Shown here: in pieces, positions 1-8,572 of the stretch | Numbering within the stretch: position 1 is the first letter of the stretch | Layout of the letters: each line of letters opens with the position of its first letter | DNA from: an uncultured Collinsella sp. | GTDB lineage: Bacteria; Actinomycetota; Coriobacteriia; Coriobacteriales; Coriobacteriaceae | Assembly (NCBI GenBank): GCA_959605475.1 | Contig: CAUHFS010000034.1 | Span: forward strand, 1-26,306 | DNA length: 26,306 nt | Direction: 5' to 3' | The notes under the pieces: model-generated | What the model saw: the letters and a program-made list of their open reading frames with translations, nothing else | Told to the model about the DNA's origin: nothing | Databases searched by the model: none | Position numbers and translations under genes: made by a program

Positions 1-313
1 GGCCGTTGATGGCTACGTCTACGGATCCCACCGGAAGGTCTTCGCGGTAGTGGGCTACGGCGAATTTGAGGCCTTCGTAGGTAAAGAGTGCAAGACGGTC
101 TACATCGGGGCCGTAGTCGCGGTAGTAATCGTTGTTGCCCAGTACGGCCCGCACGGGGGCGATGGTGCATAGGTGCTCGTAGTCCATCTCCGACGTAAGG
201 TCGCCGGCGTGGATAATCAGGTCTGCGCCTTCAAGCTCATCCAGGAGCGCAGGCGAAAGATAGCCGTGGGTGTCCGAGATGATGTCGATGCGCTTGGCGC
301 TTGCACTGTTCAT
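1..313 (-). CDS. YfcE/MJ0936-like metallophosphoesterase, N-terminal part (runs off left edge)
   Basis: This is the first 104 codons of a gene continuing beyond base 1. The translation has the calcineurin-like phosphoesterase signatures of the small YfcE/MJ0936 phosphodiesterase family: DTHG (D14, H16) near the N-terminus, HAGD (D38), GNND (N61) and a later H88 in VAHYR. These are metal ligands in that family, whose members hydrolyse phosphodiesters with two bound metals in the cytosol. The C-terminal GHTH-type motif would lie outside the window. The ATG at 313-311 is preceded by AAGGGA at good spacing. A terminator lies between this gene and the upstream LytTR regulator, so it is probably transcribed separately. 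The natural substrate cannot be told from sequence. Confidence 0.85.
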   Translation of the reverse strand, partial: MNSASAKRIDIISDTHGYLSPALLDELEGADLIIHAGDLTSEMDYEHLCTIAPVRAVLGNNDYYRDYGPDVDRLALFTYEGLKFAVAHYREDLPVGSVDVAING

Positions 314-352
314 GGGATCCCTTCCGCAAAAAACGATTCGGCAGATACATAC

Positions 353-403
353 AAAAAAGGCCCCACGGCTCCGCAGACGATGGGTCTACAGGGCTGCGGG
401 GCC
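353..403 (-). terminator. Intrinsic terminator after LytTR regulator 1
   Basis: Read on the minus strand, a GC-rich stem (GGCCCC at 359-364 pairing with GGGGCC at 398-403, extended inwards by CCGCAG/CTGCGG) is followed by a run of six T (A run at 353-358). It lies just after the regulator stop codon and about 40 bases before the metallophosphoesterase start. Confidence 0.8.
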
Positions 404-409
404 AGTGTG

Positions 410-1126
410 CTAGAGACTCAGAGCCTTCTTGAGCGGCACGACGCGGCGGCGCGAAACCGGCACGCGTTCGTCGACGCCCGTAATGCCCAGTTGGATGGCA
501 CCCGAGGGCACCGTCTCGACGTCCGTGACGCACGCCAAGTTGACGATATAGCGGCGGTGAACACGGAAGAAGCCAAAGTCGCAGAGCTTAGCCTCAAACT
601 GCGCCAACGAGGTCGTCGACAAAAAACGATCGTCGACGGTATAGATGCAGGAGTAATCGTCCTTGGCCATGATAAAGCGAATGTCGTCCACGGGAATGAG
701 CACCTTGCGGCCGCCCTTTTCCACCGGGATACGCTCGATGGTCACCTTGCTGTCCGTGACCGGCTTGGCGCGTTGCATGACCTTCTCGATTGCGCGATCC
801 AAGCGAGCTTCCTCGACCGGCTTCATCAGATAATCGACGGCATCCACGTCGAATGCCTCGACCGCATGGTCACTATACGCAGTCACAAACACGATCGCCG
901 GCGGATTTTTGAGCTTATGCAGCGCCTCGGCAAGTTGCAGGCCCGAGGCACCGGGCATCGAGATATCGAGAAACACGACATCCACGCGACTTTCCATAAG
1001 CATCTCGATGGCGGAGCGAACGCTCGACGCCTCCGTGATCGTGCCGATCTTGCCCGTTTGCTCGAGCAGGAAGCGAAGCTCCGAGCGAGCCGGCGCCTCA
1101 TCATCCACAATCATCGCACGCAGCAT
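410..1126 (-). CDS. LytTR-family response regulator (pair 1)
   Basis: A 238-aa cytoplasmic regulator. The receiver domain (about 1-120) has the acidic pocket D8/D9, phosphoacceptor D54 in VFLDISMPG, a T in FVTAY and K in the LMKP turn. The C-terminal half (about 135-238) is a LytTR DNA-binding domain with the typical FFRVHRRYIVNL stretch and a PVSRRR ending. The ATG at 1126 is chosen because AAAGG lies nine bases upstream; a TTG at 1147 would add seven residues. It follows the LytS-like kinase gene by 72 bases and is probably its phosphorylation partner. LytTR regulators usually control cell-surface, secretion or peptide-signalling genes by binding pairs of short direct repeats. The targets here are unknown. 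Confidence 0.92.
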   Translation of the reverse strand: MLRAMIVDDEAPARSELRFLLEQTGKIGTITEASSVRSAIEMLMESRVDVVFLDISMPGASGLQLAEALHKLKNPPAIVFVTAYSDHAVEAFDVDAVDYLMKPVEEARLDRAIEKVMQRAKPVTDSKVTIERIPVEKGGRKVLIPVDDIRFIMAKDDYSCIYTVDDRFLSTTSLAQFEAKLCDFGFFRVHRRYIVNLACVTDVETVPSGAIQLGITGVDERVPVSRRRVVPLKKALSL

Positions 1127-1198
1127 AGGGATAAAACCTTTCGTCAACTAACTACGCCGGGCATCCGTCGCATGACGTTGAACCCGTAGCCTTTTATT

Positions 1199-2542
1199 TT
1201 ACTCTTGAATGTCAAAGATGCTCTCTGACAAATCAAGATGAAGGAGCACTTTAGTGCCCTTGCCCGGCGCCGATTCGACACGCGTATAGGAATGCGGCCC
1301 ATAAAAGCGGTGAATGCGCTCCGAAATATTGTGCATGGCCACACCGGCGCCGCCACCCTGGGGAGAGCTGGCGTCGGGACGGGCAGAGCGCTCGTCAAAC
1401 AGCCTGGCGGCGGTACCCTCATCCATGCCCACGCCATTATCGGCCACGGCAATCAAGATTGCATCCTCGCCGTCTTGGTGAACGGTCACGTCGATCCTCA
1501 GGGCGTCGTCATCGCCCATACCATGACGTACGGCGTTCTCGACAATCGGCTGGATCACGAACGCCGGCACCAGCGTATCTTCCACGTCCTCGGACACATC
1601 GAACGTCGCAAGCACGCGGTCCTCGCCAAAGCGGGCCTTCTCAAAGGTAAGGTAGCGCTTGGTCTGTGCAACCTCGCGCGAGACCGGAATAAGCGATCCC
1701 GAGTTGTCGAGCGTGGCACGATAGAACGATGAGAACTCACGAAGCAGTTCGCGGGCCCGCAGCGGATCGGTGCGCGTAAACGATGCAATGGTGTTCAGCG
1801 TGTTGAACAGGAAGTGCGGGTTAATCTGCGCCTGCAGCGCACGCACCTCGGCGCGCGCCGTGAGTTCCTTTTGCACCTCGAGCTCGTGGATGGCGAGCTG
1901 CGTGGACAAGATCTCGGCAAAGCCCGAGGCAAGCGCATACTGGGTACGGTCGACGGCGCGCGGGGTCTTGTAGTAGAACTTGAGCGTGCCGACGGTACGA
2001 TCGCCCACCTTGATGGGGGCGATAATGCCGGCGGGAACTTGGTTGTGCGAGCCGTCCGAGCCCACGACATCCACCATACGGTTGAACGACTGCACGATGC
2101 CATGTTCGATAACGTAGCGTGTGGCAAGCGTGTGGATGGGAGAATCTGGCAGTAGTTTTTCCTCAAACTCTCCCGCGCAGGCAAGCACGTTGCCCTCGTC
2201 GGTGATGGCCACCGTCATGGCGCGCGTCTCGGGCAAAATGCGCCGGCACACCAAACGCGCCGACTCCTGCGTCAGACCGCCCTTAATGTCCTCGAGCATG
2301 GCCGAGGCCACCGAGAGCGTCTCCTCGGTGTACTGGGAGCGCACCGAATCGGGATTGAGCGTCAAAAAGATAAAGATGCACAGGAAGATGCACAGCAGCG
2401 CGCAGGCAATCACCGTGGCGATCGGCTCGATACCGGTCACCAAGGCAAAAATAAAGTACACCAGCACGCAAATGGCGCAGGCAACGGCAATGATGCGAAA
2501 GATTGATATTGAACTATCGCGCTGGGCGCGGCGGTCGATCAT
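1199..2542 (-). CDS. LytS/YehU-type sensor histidine kinase (pair 1)
   Basis: A 447-aa membrane kinase. Two hydrophobic segments (about 13-35 and 40-62) are followed by a GAF-like sensor region (about 75-215), then the His_kinase domain with QAQINPHFLFN (phosphoacceptor H243) and an HATPase domain with N336 in VENAVRHG, DNGVGM at 368-373 and a later GxG box. It differs from classical LytS in having only two rather than five or six membrane spans. Its ATG overlaps the glycosyltransferase stop as ATGA, which implies translational coupling. The LytTR regulator follows. It is a close paralogue of the kinase at 7070-8461: both share an ALASGFA..STQLA linker before the kinase domain. The ligand is not deducible. 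Confidence 0.92.
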   Translation of the reverse strand: MIDRRAQRDSSISIFRIIAVACAICVLVYFIFALVTGIEPIATVIACALLCIFLCIFIFLTLNPDSVRSQYTEETLSVASAMLEDIKGGLTQESARLVCRRILPETRAMTVAITDEGNVLACAGEFEEKLLPDSPIHTLATRYVIEHGIVQSFNRMVDVVGSDGSHNQVPAGIIAPIKVGDRTVGTLKFYYKTPRAVDRTQYALASGFAEILSTQLAIHELEVQKELTARAEVRALQAQINPHFLFNTLNTIASFTRTDPLRARELLREFSSFYRATLDNSGSLIPVSREVAQTKRYLTFEKARFGEDRVLATFDVSEDVEDTLVPAFVIQPIVENAVRHGMGDDDALRIDVTVHQDGEDAILIAVADNGVGMDEGTAARLFDERSARPDASSPQGGGAGVAMHNISERIHRFYGPHSYTRVESAPGKGTKVLLHLDLSESIFDIQE

Positions 2543-3726
2543 TCGGCCCCCTCCAGGATACTGATCAGTTGTGCGTCACGCCAAAGCCCGTCCATGATCT
2601 TGGGCCAAAAGCTCTGGAAACGCAGGTAGCTTGCAGCGTTTTGGCGCGCATAGGCCTTTGCCTCGCCGATACCATGGCGCCAAATGCGCAGGTAGCCCTC
2701 ATGCTCGCGGGTAAACACGCTGCGGACCATAGCGGTCTTGCGCACGCGGTCGTCGAGCTCGCGCGAAATCCACGGGCCCGGGTAGGGCATGAGCGATGCC
2801 GCCGTAACGGGGATGAGCTCCTTTTGATGCGCGGCGAACGTCAACTTGGCCCGTTCGTAGTACCAACGGTATACATCCTGCATAAAGCGCGGTGAGCGCT
2901 TTTCGGACTCCGGAGGCAGATGGCGCACGGTCCACTCGTTATCAAACCACACGTCGTAGCCAAACATACGCATGTTAAAGAGGTAATCCAAGTCCTCGCC
3001 GCGGGTGATAAACGGGTCAAAGGCCACACGCGTAAAGGCGCGGGCGTGCAGGGCCATCAGGCCGCCGCACACGTAGTTGGAGCGCGAGATGCGGGTGCCC
3101 GAGAGCGCCTTTTTCATCCAACGGTTGAACTCGATGCGCTTGGTCCACCAACGATGGCAGATGCCCGCCTTGTCCGTGGGAGCCAGCGGCGAGCCGTCGC
3201 GATCGTAGAAATAGCCGCTCTTGACCAAGATCGGCAAGCCCTGACGCGTCTGCTGCCCCAACGCATAGGTCGCGCGCTTCATAAAGTCGGCGTCGATGAC
3301 AGTCTCATCGTCATCCAAAAAGATAACCGCGTCATGCCCCAGCACAGCGGCACAGGCTAGCCCCATATTGCGGATGGCACCGTAGCCTCGCAGGCTCACG
3401 CACTCGCCCGAACCCTTGGGCGCGATCTGAGCAACCCGGTCTGCGATGCGCGAGGCCTGGGTGTTGGTGACAACGGTGACCTTGAGCGTGGGATGCGCGT
3501 CGACAATCTCGCGCACGCGCAGCGACACATCGGCTGTGGCAGAAACGGGACAGACCACCAAAAGGATGATGCGCGGGATGTCACGTACCTGCTCAAGCGA
3601 GGCCAGGCAGCGGTCGAGTTCGGGATTGTCGGCGTTGAGTCGCGTCGAATGGTCATAGGTGCCAGGGGCGTTTGCGCAAGCGTCATCGCCCGCCCAATAC
3701 GTTGGAATCACAACCGTGGCGTTCAT
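2539..3726 (-). CDS. Family-2-type glycosyltransferase
   Basis: A 395-aa predicted GT-A fold transferase. The N-terminus MNATVVIPTYW is the typical GT2 beginning. The metal/nucleotide-sugar motif is FLDDDE (D138-D140) and the probable catalytic-base region is TRGEDLDYL (E244, D245). No membrane segment is evident, so it is probably cytosolic or peripheral. The long C-terminal part (about 280-395) is rich in W, Y and R and has no motif I recognise. ATG 3726 has a strong GGGAGGG site six bases upstream. The gene is the first of a GT-kinase-regulator operon, so the sensor pair may regulate a surface glycan; that is inference. Donor and acceptor are unknown. Confidence 0.85.
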   Translation of the reverse strand: MNATVVIPTYWAGDDACANAPGTYDHSTRLNADNPELDRCLASLEQVRDIPRIILLVVCPVSATADVSLRVREIVDAHPTLKVTVVTNTQASRIADRVAQIAPKGSGECVSLRGYGAIRNMGLACAAVLGHDAVIFLDDDETVIDADFMKRATYALGQQTRQGLPILVKSGYFYDRDGSPLAPTDKAGICHRWWTKRIEFNRWMKKALSGTRISRSNYVCGGLMALHARAFTRVAFDPFITRGEDLDYLFNMRMFGYDVWFDNEWTVRHLPPESEKRSPRFMQDVYRWYYERAKLTFAAHQKELIPVTAASLMPYPGPWISRELDDRVRKTAMVRSVFTREHEGYLRIWRHGIGEAKAYARQNAASYLRFQSFWPKIMDGLWRDAQLISILEGAE

Positions 3727-3747
3727 GCCTTACCCTCCCTGCAACAC

Positions 3748-3783
3748 AAAAACGGGACGCCGCCAAACACAGGCGACGCCCCG
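3748..3783 (-). terminator. Intrinsic terminator between the MFS gene and the glycosyltransferase operon
   Basis: On the minus strand an 11-bp GC stem (3754-3764 with 3772-3782, two positions pairing only as G-U in leftward RNA) is followed by five T. The G-U direction dependence shows it serves leftward transcripts. It sits only about 22 bases before the glycosyltransferase start codon, so it may also act as an attenuator for that operon. Confidence 0.75.
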
Positions 3784-3897
3784 CGACCTAGCTGATTCCA
3801 TCATACCCACTTGGACAAATCATTGCTCGCAAGTCGCAATGTTTATTGCGGATAACCCCAAAAGAGTACCGTGGACAGGCACAATAGCCGCTCGCTC

Positions 3898-5157
3898 CTA
3901 TGCGGCATGCCCTGCCGCCCGAGTCATGCGGGACAGGCGGACCAGCAGCATAAAGCCCACCACCAGCAGCACGCCGATAGACAGGACGCCCAGCGAGGGG
4001 TTGCCGGTCAGCGAGGTGACGACCGACACCAGGAAGGTGCCCATAACGCTTGCATAACGACCAAAGATATCAAAGAAGCCGTAGTACTCGTTGGACTTTT
4101 CCTTGGGGATAATGCGGCCAAAGTAGCTGCGGCTGAGCGCCTGCACGCCGCCCTGGAACAGGCCGACCAAAATGGCAAGCACCCAAAACTCAAAGGCAGT
4201 CTTGAGGAAGAACGCGGCGAACAGCACAATGCCCATGTAGGCGGCGACTGCCACCAAGATCATGTTGAGCGTGCCCACGCGGCCGGCGAGCTTGCCGTAA
4301 ATGATGGCGGACGGGAAGGCCACAAACTGCGTAACGAGCAGAGCCAGCACCAGTTGGGTCGAGTCGATGCCCAAAGCCGATCCATAGCTGGTTGCCATGG
4401 AAATGACCGTGTGCACACCGTCGATATAGAAGAAGAACGCGATCATGTAGACCAGCACGGTCTTGTTGTGGGCGATCTCGCGCATGGTGTGTCCGACCTC
4501 GGAGAACACACCGCCCACGATGTGGCCGATAGTGTCCTCGGGGCCGCGCTCGCGACCGTATTTTTGCTTATAGGTGCGAATGAGCGGCAGGGTAAAGATG
4601 AGCCACCAGGCACCAGTGATGATAAACGACAGACGCGTTGCCAGCATGGTGGGGACGCCAAGAGCGGGACCACCCATGATGAGCGCCAGGCAGATGACGA
4701 ACGGCACGGTGGAACCGATGTAGCCCCAGGCATAGCCCGAGCTGGACACGGCGTCCATGCGCTCGTCGGTGGTAATGTCGGGCAGCATGGCGTCGTAGAA
4801 CGTCATAGAAGAGTTAAGTCCGATGGTGCACAGCACGTACACGGTCAAAAATGCCATGGCGGACATTGGGATAGCCTGCGCCAGGCAAAGCACCAGGCCC
4901 GTGAGGAAGAAGCCCAAGAAGAACTTGATCTTGTTGCCAGCGTAGTCGGCAAGCGCGCCCAGAATGGGCATGAGCATGGCGATGACCAGCGAGGCGATCG
5001 TCTGTGCATTGCCCCAGGCGACCACCAGGTCGGCCGAGGAAGCGCCGGTATTGATGGCGTTAAAGTAAATGGGCACCACCGAGGTATTGAGCAGCACGAG
5101 GGCCGAATTGCCCACATCATACATAACCCAGTTACGTTCGAGCTTGGTGTATTTCAT
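3898..5157 (-). CDS. MFS transporter, UMF1/Atg22-like family
   Basis: A 419-aa polytopic membrane protein with about twelve hydrophobic helices. The opening LERNWVMYDVGNSA and the segment GLFQGGVQALSRSYFGRIIP are typical of the bacterial UMF1 (vacuole effluxer Atg22-like) branch of the major facilitator superfamily. Its substrates are poorly defined; export of amino acids or small metabolites has been suggested for relatives. The central cytoplasmic loop (about 195-225) is charged. It lies 101 bases after the phospholipase C-like gene on the same strand and is followed by a terminator, so the two may be co-transcribed. ATG 5157 has AAGGG about ten bases upstream. Confidence 0.88.
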   Translation of the reverse strand: MKYTKLERNWVMYDVGNSALVLLNTSVVPIYFNAINTGASSADLVVAWGNAQTIASLVIAMLMPILGALADYAGNKIKFFLGFFLTGLVLCLAQAIPMSAMAFLTVYVLCTIGLNSSMTFYDAMLPDITTDERMDAVSSSGYAWGYIGSTVPFVICLALIMGGPALGVPTMLATRLSFIITGAWWLIFTLPLIRTYKQKYGRERGPEDTIGHIVGGVFSEVGHTMREIAHNKTVLVYMIAFFFYIDGVHTVISMATSYGSALGIDSTQLVLALLVTQFVAFPSAIIYGKLAGRVGTLNMILVAVAAYMGIVLFAAFFLKTAFEFWVLAILVGLFQGGVQALSRSYFGRIIPKEKSNEYYGFFDIFGRYASVMGTFLVSVVTSLTGNPSLGVLSIGVLLVVGFMLLVRLSRMTRAAGHAA

Positions 5158-5258
5158 GGACAGGGACCCTTCGTATTCGCCCGATATGCAGTTAGTTCAT
5201 CGTACCCCAATTGTCCAGAACCGCCGGTAAGGATTCGGCAAAGGGGCACTCACGGGCC

Positions 5259-6203
5259 CTATTCCTCGCGGTCGAACTCCTCATCGGCATTGAGCACGCG
5301 ACCGCTGTAGTTGACGTGACTGGTAACGGCATCCATGTCACCGGTCTCGATAAAACGTGCGACCGTGCATTCGTAATCGACCAGCGCACGATCAAAAACC
5401 TCGGGGAAACTCTCGTTCGAGACCTCGTCGGTAAAGGGATTCTTCCATGTCAGATGGCCCAGGTTACCGGTGCGCTCGGGCAGCTCCGTCGTCACGCGAT
5501 GGGCAAGGCCGTCGAGCAGCGAGTAGTCGTGCACCAAGCCCTCAACCAGCGAGATCGCGCGCGTCTTTGCGGAGCCGGCCGGCTCAATCGCGCGGTAAAG
5601 TCGCTGCATATTGGCAACGGCAGCACCGAACTCCCCCACCGGAATGTCAATGCCGTACACGCGTCCGGCAACATAGCTCATCAGCACGCCGGCCACGCGA
5701 TTGATGCGATCGGTGGTGACGATCTCGCCCGCCGGCGGGTAATCGTCAACCGTAGCGCCATCGCGTTTAAGCTGCAGCATCAGTACATCCAGGTCGCTCT
5801 CGATCACGGCATGGACCTGACTGCTCGAATCCTCAAGCTCTGAATCGGACTCCACGATGCCAAACTGCTGCTCATAGACAAAGGGGTGGGCGTTGCGGTC
5901 GAGCACGTAATGAGACAGCAGGCCCAGCGCAAAGGCACGACCCAAGCTGGCGTCGCGCGGCAGCAGATGCGACACGCCGTCGCGCAGGCACGCGAACTGG
6001 CGAGACATGCGCGACCGATGCATGACCTGTGCCAGCAGCGTGCAGTCGGAAACACGCGGTGTCAGAATGTGAAAGAAAAACGGGTCGGGGCCTTGGTTGC
6101 CCAAGATAAAGGCAATGCGCTCTTCATCGGACGTGATGACGCCCTGCGGAAGACGGTCGATGCTTTCCTCGCCAAACAGATGATGGGTGATAAGCGCGGG
6201 CAT
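5259..6203 (-). CDS. Zinc-dependent phospholipase C-like protein
   Basis: A 314-aa protein with the signatures of the zinc-dependent phospholipase C family: THHLFGEE at the N-terminus, GNQGPDPFFFH, SHYVLDRNAHPFVYE and HAVIESDLD, which provide the His and Asp residues that bind the metal cluster in that fold. No signal peptide is visible, so it is probably cytosolic, and many such bacterial proteins have no proven lipase activity. The ATG at 6203 is chosen over upstream in-frame starts because AAAGGA lies seven bases before it. The gene follows LytTR regulator 2 by 92 bases and precedes the MFS gene. A role in lipid or phosphoester hydrolysis is family-based inference. Confidence 0.8.
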   Translation of the reverse strand: MPALITHHLFGEESIDRLPQGVITSDEERIAFILGNQGPDPFFFHILTPRVSDCTLLAQVMHRSRMSRQFACLRDGVSHLLPRDASLGRAFALGLLSHYVLDRNAHPFVYEQQFGIVESDSELEDSSSQVHAVIESDLDVLMLQLKRDGATVDDYPPAGEIVTTDRINRVAGVLMSYVAGRVYGIDIPVGEFGAAVANMQRLYRAIEPAGSAKTRAISLVEGLVHDYSLLDGLAHRVTTELPERTGNLGHLTWKNPFTDEVSNESFPEVFDRALVDYECTVARFIETGDMDAVTSHVNYSGRVLNADEEFDREE

Positions 6204-6235
6204 AATGATCCTTTCGATTTCATTCGATGCCACCC

Positions 6236-6263
6236 ATTATGCCCACCGCGCGCCCATGCCAAA
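6236..6263 (-). promoter_or_regulatory. Possible promoter of the phospholipase C-like gene
   Basis: On the minus strand, CATAAT (6241-6236) lies 16 bases downstream of TTTGGC (6263-6258), in the gap between regulator 2 and the phospholipase C-like gene. The -35 match is weak, so this is only a candidate. Confidence 0.25.
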
Positions 6264-6295
6264 CCTGCGATGGTAAACGACGACACGCAGGCCTC

Positions 6296-7030
6296 TTACG
6301 CAAGCCCCAGGTGCGACTTGACCTCGGCGGCACGACGACGGGACACCGGTACCGTCGAGTTCACGCGGTCGAGCCTGAGCTCCATCAACCCCGTGGAGCC
6401 AATCTCAACATTGTGCACGTCTTCCAAATTGACCAGGTAGCTGCGATGAACGCGAATAAAGCCCTCGGAGTCCAAGCGACGCTCGAGCGAAGAGATCGAC
6501 TCATTGATCAGGTACGTTCCCTCGGCGCAGATGGCGTTGCAAAAATCGGCGCGCGCCTCAAAGTAACAGACGTCTGCGGCGGGAATGAACACCTTTTTGC
6601 CCCCGCGGTCCACCGTCAGACGCAAAGGCTGGCGCGGAGCGTGGATAACACGACGGGCACCCAAGGCCGCCTCGATCTTGTCGAGTGCCTTTGACAGGCG
6701 TGCGTCCTCAACCGGCTTGACGACATAATCAATGGCATCGAGATTATAGGCATCGGCCGCATACTCGGCAAATGCCGTCACAAACACCACGACCGGCGGC
6801 GTTTTTAGGTTCTGCAGCGTCTCGGCAAGCTCGATTCCCGAGCGGCCGGGCATCGTGATATCCAAAAACAGCACGTCGGGCTTGTTCGACAGAATCGACT
6901 CCACGGCCTCGGTGACATTGCCCGCCTCGGCAATCTGTCCCACACGTGCATCCTTTTCCAGCAGATAACGTAGCTCAGCCCTAATAGGAGGCTCGTCATC
7001 AACCACCAAGATGTTCCATCCCTCGGACAT
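6296..7030 (-). CDS. LytTR-family response regulator (pair 2)
   Basis: A 244-aa regulator built like the one at 410-1126. The receiver domain has D11/D12, phosphoacceptor D57 in LFLDITMPG, FVTAF and VVKP. The C-terminal LytTR DNA-binding domain has GFIRVHRSYLVNL and PVSRRR. The ATG at 7030 (MSEGWNILVVDDE) is preferred over an upstream in-frame start because GAGGGG lies about eight bases upstream and the receiver fold begins there. It follows the pair-2 kinase by 39 bases, so the two form an operon. Its closeness in sequence and layout to regulator 1 points to duplication of the pair. Target promoters are unknown. Confidence 0.92.
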   Translation of the reverse strand: MSEGWNILVVDDEPPIRAELRYLLEKDARVGQIAEAGNVTEAVESILSNKPDVLFLDITMPGRSGIELAETLQNLKTPPVVVFVTAFAEYAADAYNLDAIDYVVKPVEDARLSKALDKIEAALGARRVIHAPRQPLRLTVDRGGKKVFIPAADVCYFEARADFCNAICAEGTYLINESISSLERRLDSEGFIRVHRSYLVNLEDVHNVEIGSTGLMELRLDRVNSTVPVSRRRAAEVKSHLGLA

Positions 7031-7069
7031 ATGCGCTTCCCCTCTTTTTTCTCTCAATCCAACCGCGCG

Positions 7070-8461
7070 CTACACCTTCATCGGCGCCGGCTCATGCGGC
7101 TCGCCGTTCAGCTCGACGATGACCTGCGTTCCCACGCCCTCCTGGGACTTCACGCGCATGCCAGAATCTTCCCCGTAAAAGAAATGGATGCGCTGAAGCA
7201 CGTTGAAGAGCGCCAGGCCGCAGCCTCGCTTGATGGAGCCGTCGGCGGTAATGCTCTCGGGCTCCTCTCGGCGATGCTGCTCAAACAGGTGCGCGCAGAC
7301 TTCTTCGCTCATACCGATGCCGTCATCTTCGACGATGATCTCCAGACCGTCATCGGTCTCAAAAGCCCTAACACGAATAGAAAGCGGCTCGGTCTCGCGC
7401 TGCGCATGCTTGATGCAGTTTTCGAGCAGCGGCTGCAAGATAAACGGCGGCACCATGCTGTCGCGCACCTCAAAGTCGATGTCGACCGAGACGCGCAGAC
7501 GGCCGTCGCCATACCGGGCCTGCATAAGATTGATATAACGAGTGCCCTGTTCCACCTCGTGCTCGAGCGTTGTGAGGGTATCGGAATCAGAAAGCGTCTG
7601 ACGGTAGTAATTGGAAAAGTCGATCAGCAGCGACCTGGCCTTGTCCGGCTCGGTACGTACGAGCGACACGATGGTGCTGATGGTATTGAATAGAAAATGA
7701 GGATCGACCTGCGATTGCAAGGCGCGCAGCTCCACGCGGGCCGTAAGCTCGTCCTGGCGCTCGAGCTCAAAGCTTGCAAGCTGCGTGGAAATGAGGTCGG
7801 CAAAGCCCGAGGCAAGCGCCGTCTGGCGCATATCGATGCTGCTCAGACGGGGATAATACAGCTCGAGCGTGCCCACGCAATGCCCGCGCACGGTGAGCGG
7901 TGCGACGATACCGGCGCGCAGGCGCGGAAAATAGCCACCCGTCTCAGTCGAGGCATCGCGCGAAAATACGCTTTGCTCACCGCTGTTGATCACGTTGAGC
8001 GTAGTCCGCAGCACAACCGGAGTGCCCGCGGGGCATTTTGCCGAGTCCTCGCCCCAGCTTGCCAACACCTGTTTGCCATCGGTAAAGCAGATGGCAGAGG
8101 CGATGGTCTCGGACAGGATAATTTTAGAGGCGCCCAGGGCAGCTTCGGGCGTAAGGCCGCGCGACGTGTAGGCGAATATTTTTGATGCGATGGCGAGCGT
8201 ACGGTCGGTTGCGCTCGATGTGAGGTCGTCGGGGACCACAAAGACGTACGAGAAAAAGAAGCACAGCATGACCAGGCCGGCAATAACGACAACGCCCGGA
8301 ACGGGATTGGGATTATCGGTTAAATCCCAGATAAGCAGCAGGATAAGCGCCGGAACGACAATACCGAGCAGGATGGCCTGAACCACATGCTGGGCCGTAC
8401 GAAAGACCTTGGTAGAGTTGTAGCTCTTGCCCAGAATCAGCCTGTTTAAATCCACCGTCAT
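7070..8461 (-). CDS. LytS/YehU-type sensor histidine kinase (pair 2)
   Basis: A 463-aa membrane kinase with two hydrophobic segments (about 27-46 and 56-76), a GAF-like region (about 85-225), a His_kinase domain with SQVDPHFLFN (H255), and an HATPase domain with LLENCIKHAQ and EDDGIGMS. It is laid out like the kinase at 1199-2542 and heads the operon with regulator 2. The start is uncertain: the ATG at 8461 lies directly against AAGAGGGG, while a GTG two codons later (8455) has better spacing. Upstream extension to 8530 would run through a terminator hairpin and is unlikely. Signal unknown. Confidence 0.9.
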   Translation of the reverse strand: MTVDLNRLILGKSYNSTKVFRTAQHVVQAILLGIVVPALILLLIWDLTDNPNPVPGVVVIAGLVMLCFFFSYVFVVPDDLTSSATDRTLAIASKIFAYTSRGLTPEAALGASKIILSETIASAICFTDGKQVLASWGEDSAKCPAGTPVVLRTTLNVINSGEQSVFSRDASTETGGYFPRLRAGIVAPLTVRGHCVGTLELYYPRLSSIDMRQTALASGFADLISTQLASFELERQDELTARVELRALQSQVDPHFLFNTISTIVSLVRTEPDKARSLLIDFSNYYRQTLSDSDTLTTLEHEVEQGTRYINLMQARYGDGRLRVSVDIDFEVRDSMVPPFILQPLLENCIKHAQRETEPLSIRVRAFETDDGLEIIVEDDGIGMSEEVCAHLFEQHRREEPESITADGSIKRGCGLALFNVLQRIHFFYGEDSGMRVKSQEGVGTQVIVELNGEPHEPAPMKV

Positions 8462-8485
8462 CCCCTCTTGTCCGTAGCACCCATA

Positions 8486-8514
8486 GCAATAAAGAGGGCC
8501 GCAAGCGACCCTCT
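8486..8514 (-). terminator. Intrinsic terminator after the amidohydrolase gene
   Basis: On the minus strand AGAGGG (8514-8509) pairs with CCCTCT (8498-8493) around a short GC-rich loop, followed by TTTATT. It lies about 60 bases after the amidohydrolase stop and only about 25 bases before the pair-2 kinase start. Confidence 0.65.
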
Positions 8515-8572
8515 CCATTGCATTATGCAATCAAAAACTGTGTTTTACATCAAGCCATCGACAAACGGTATC

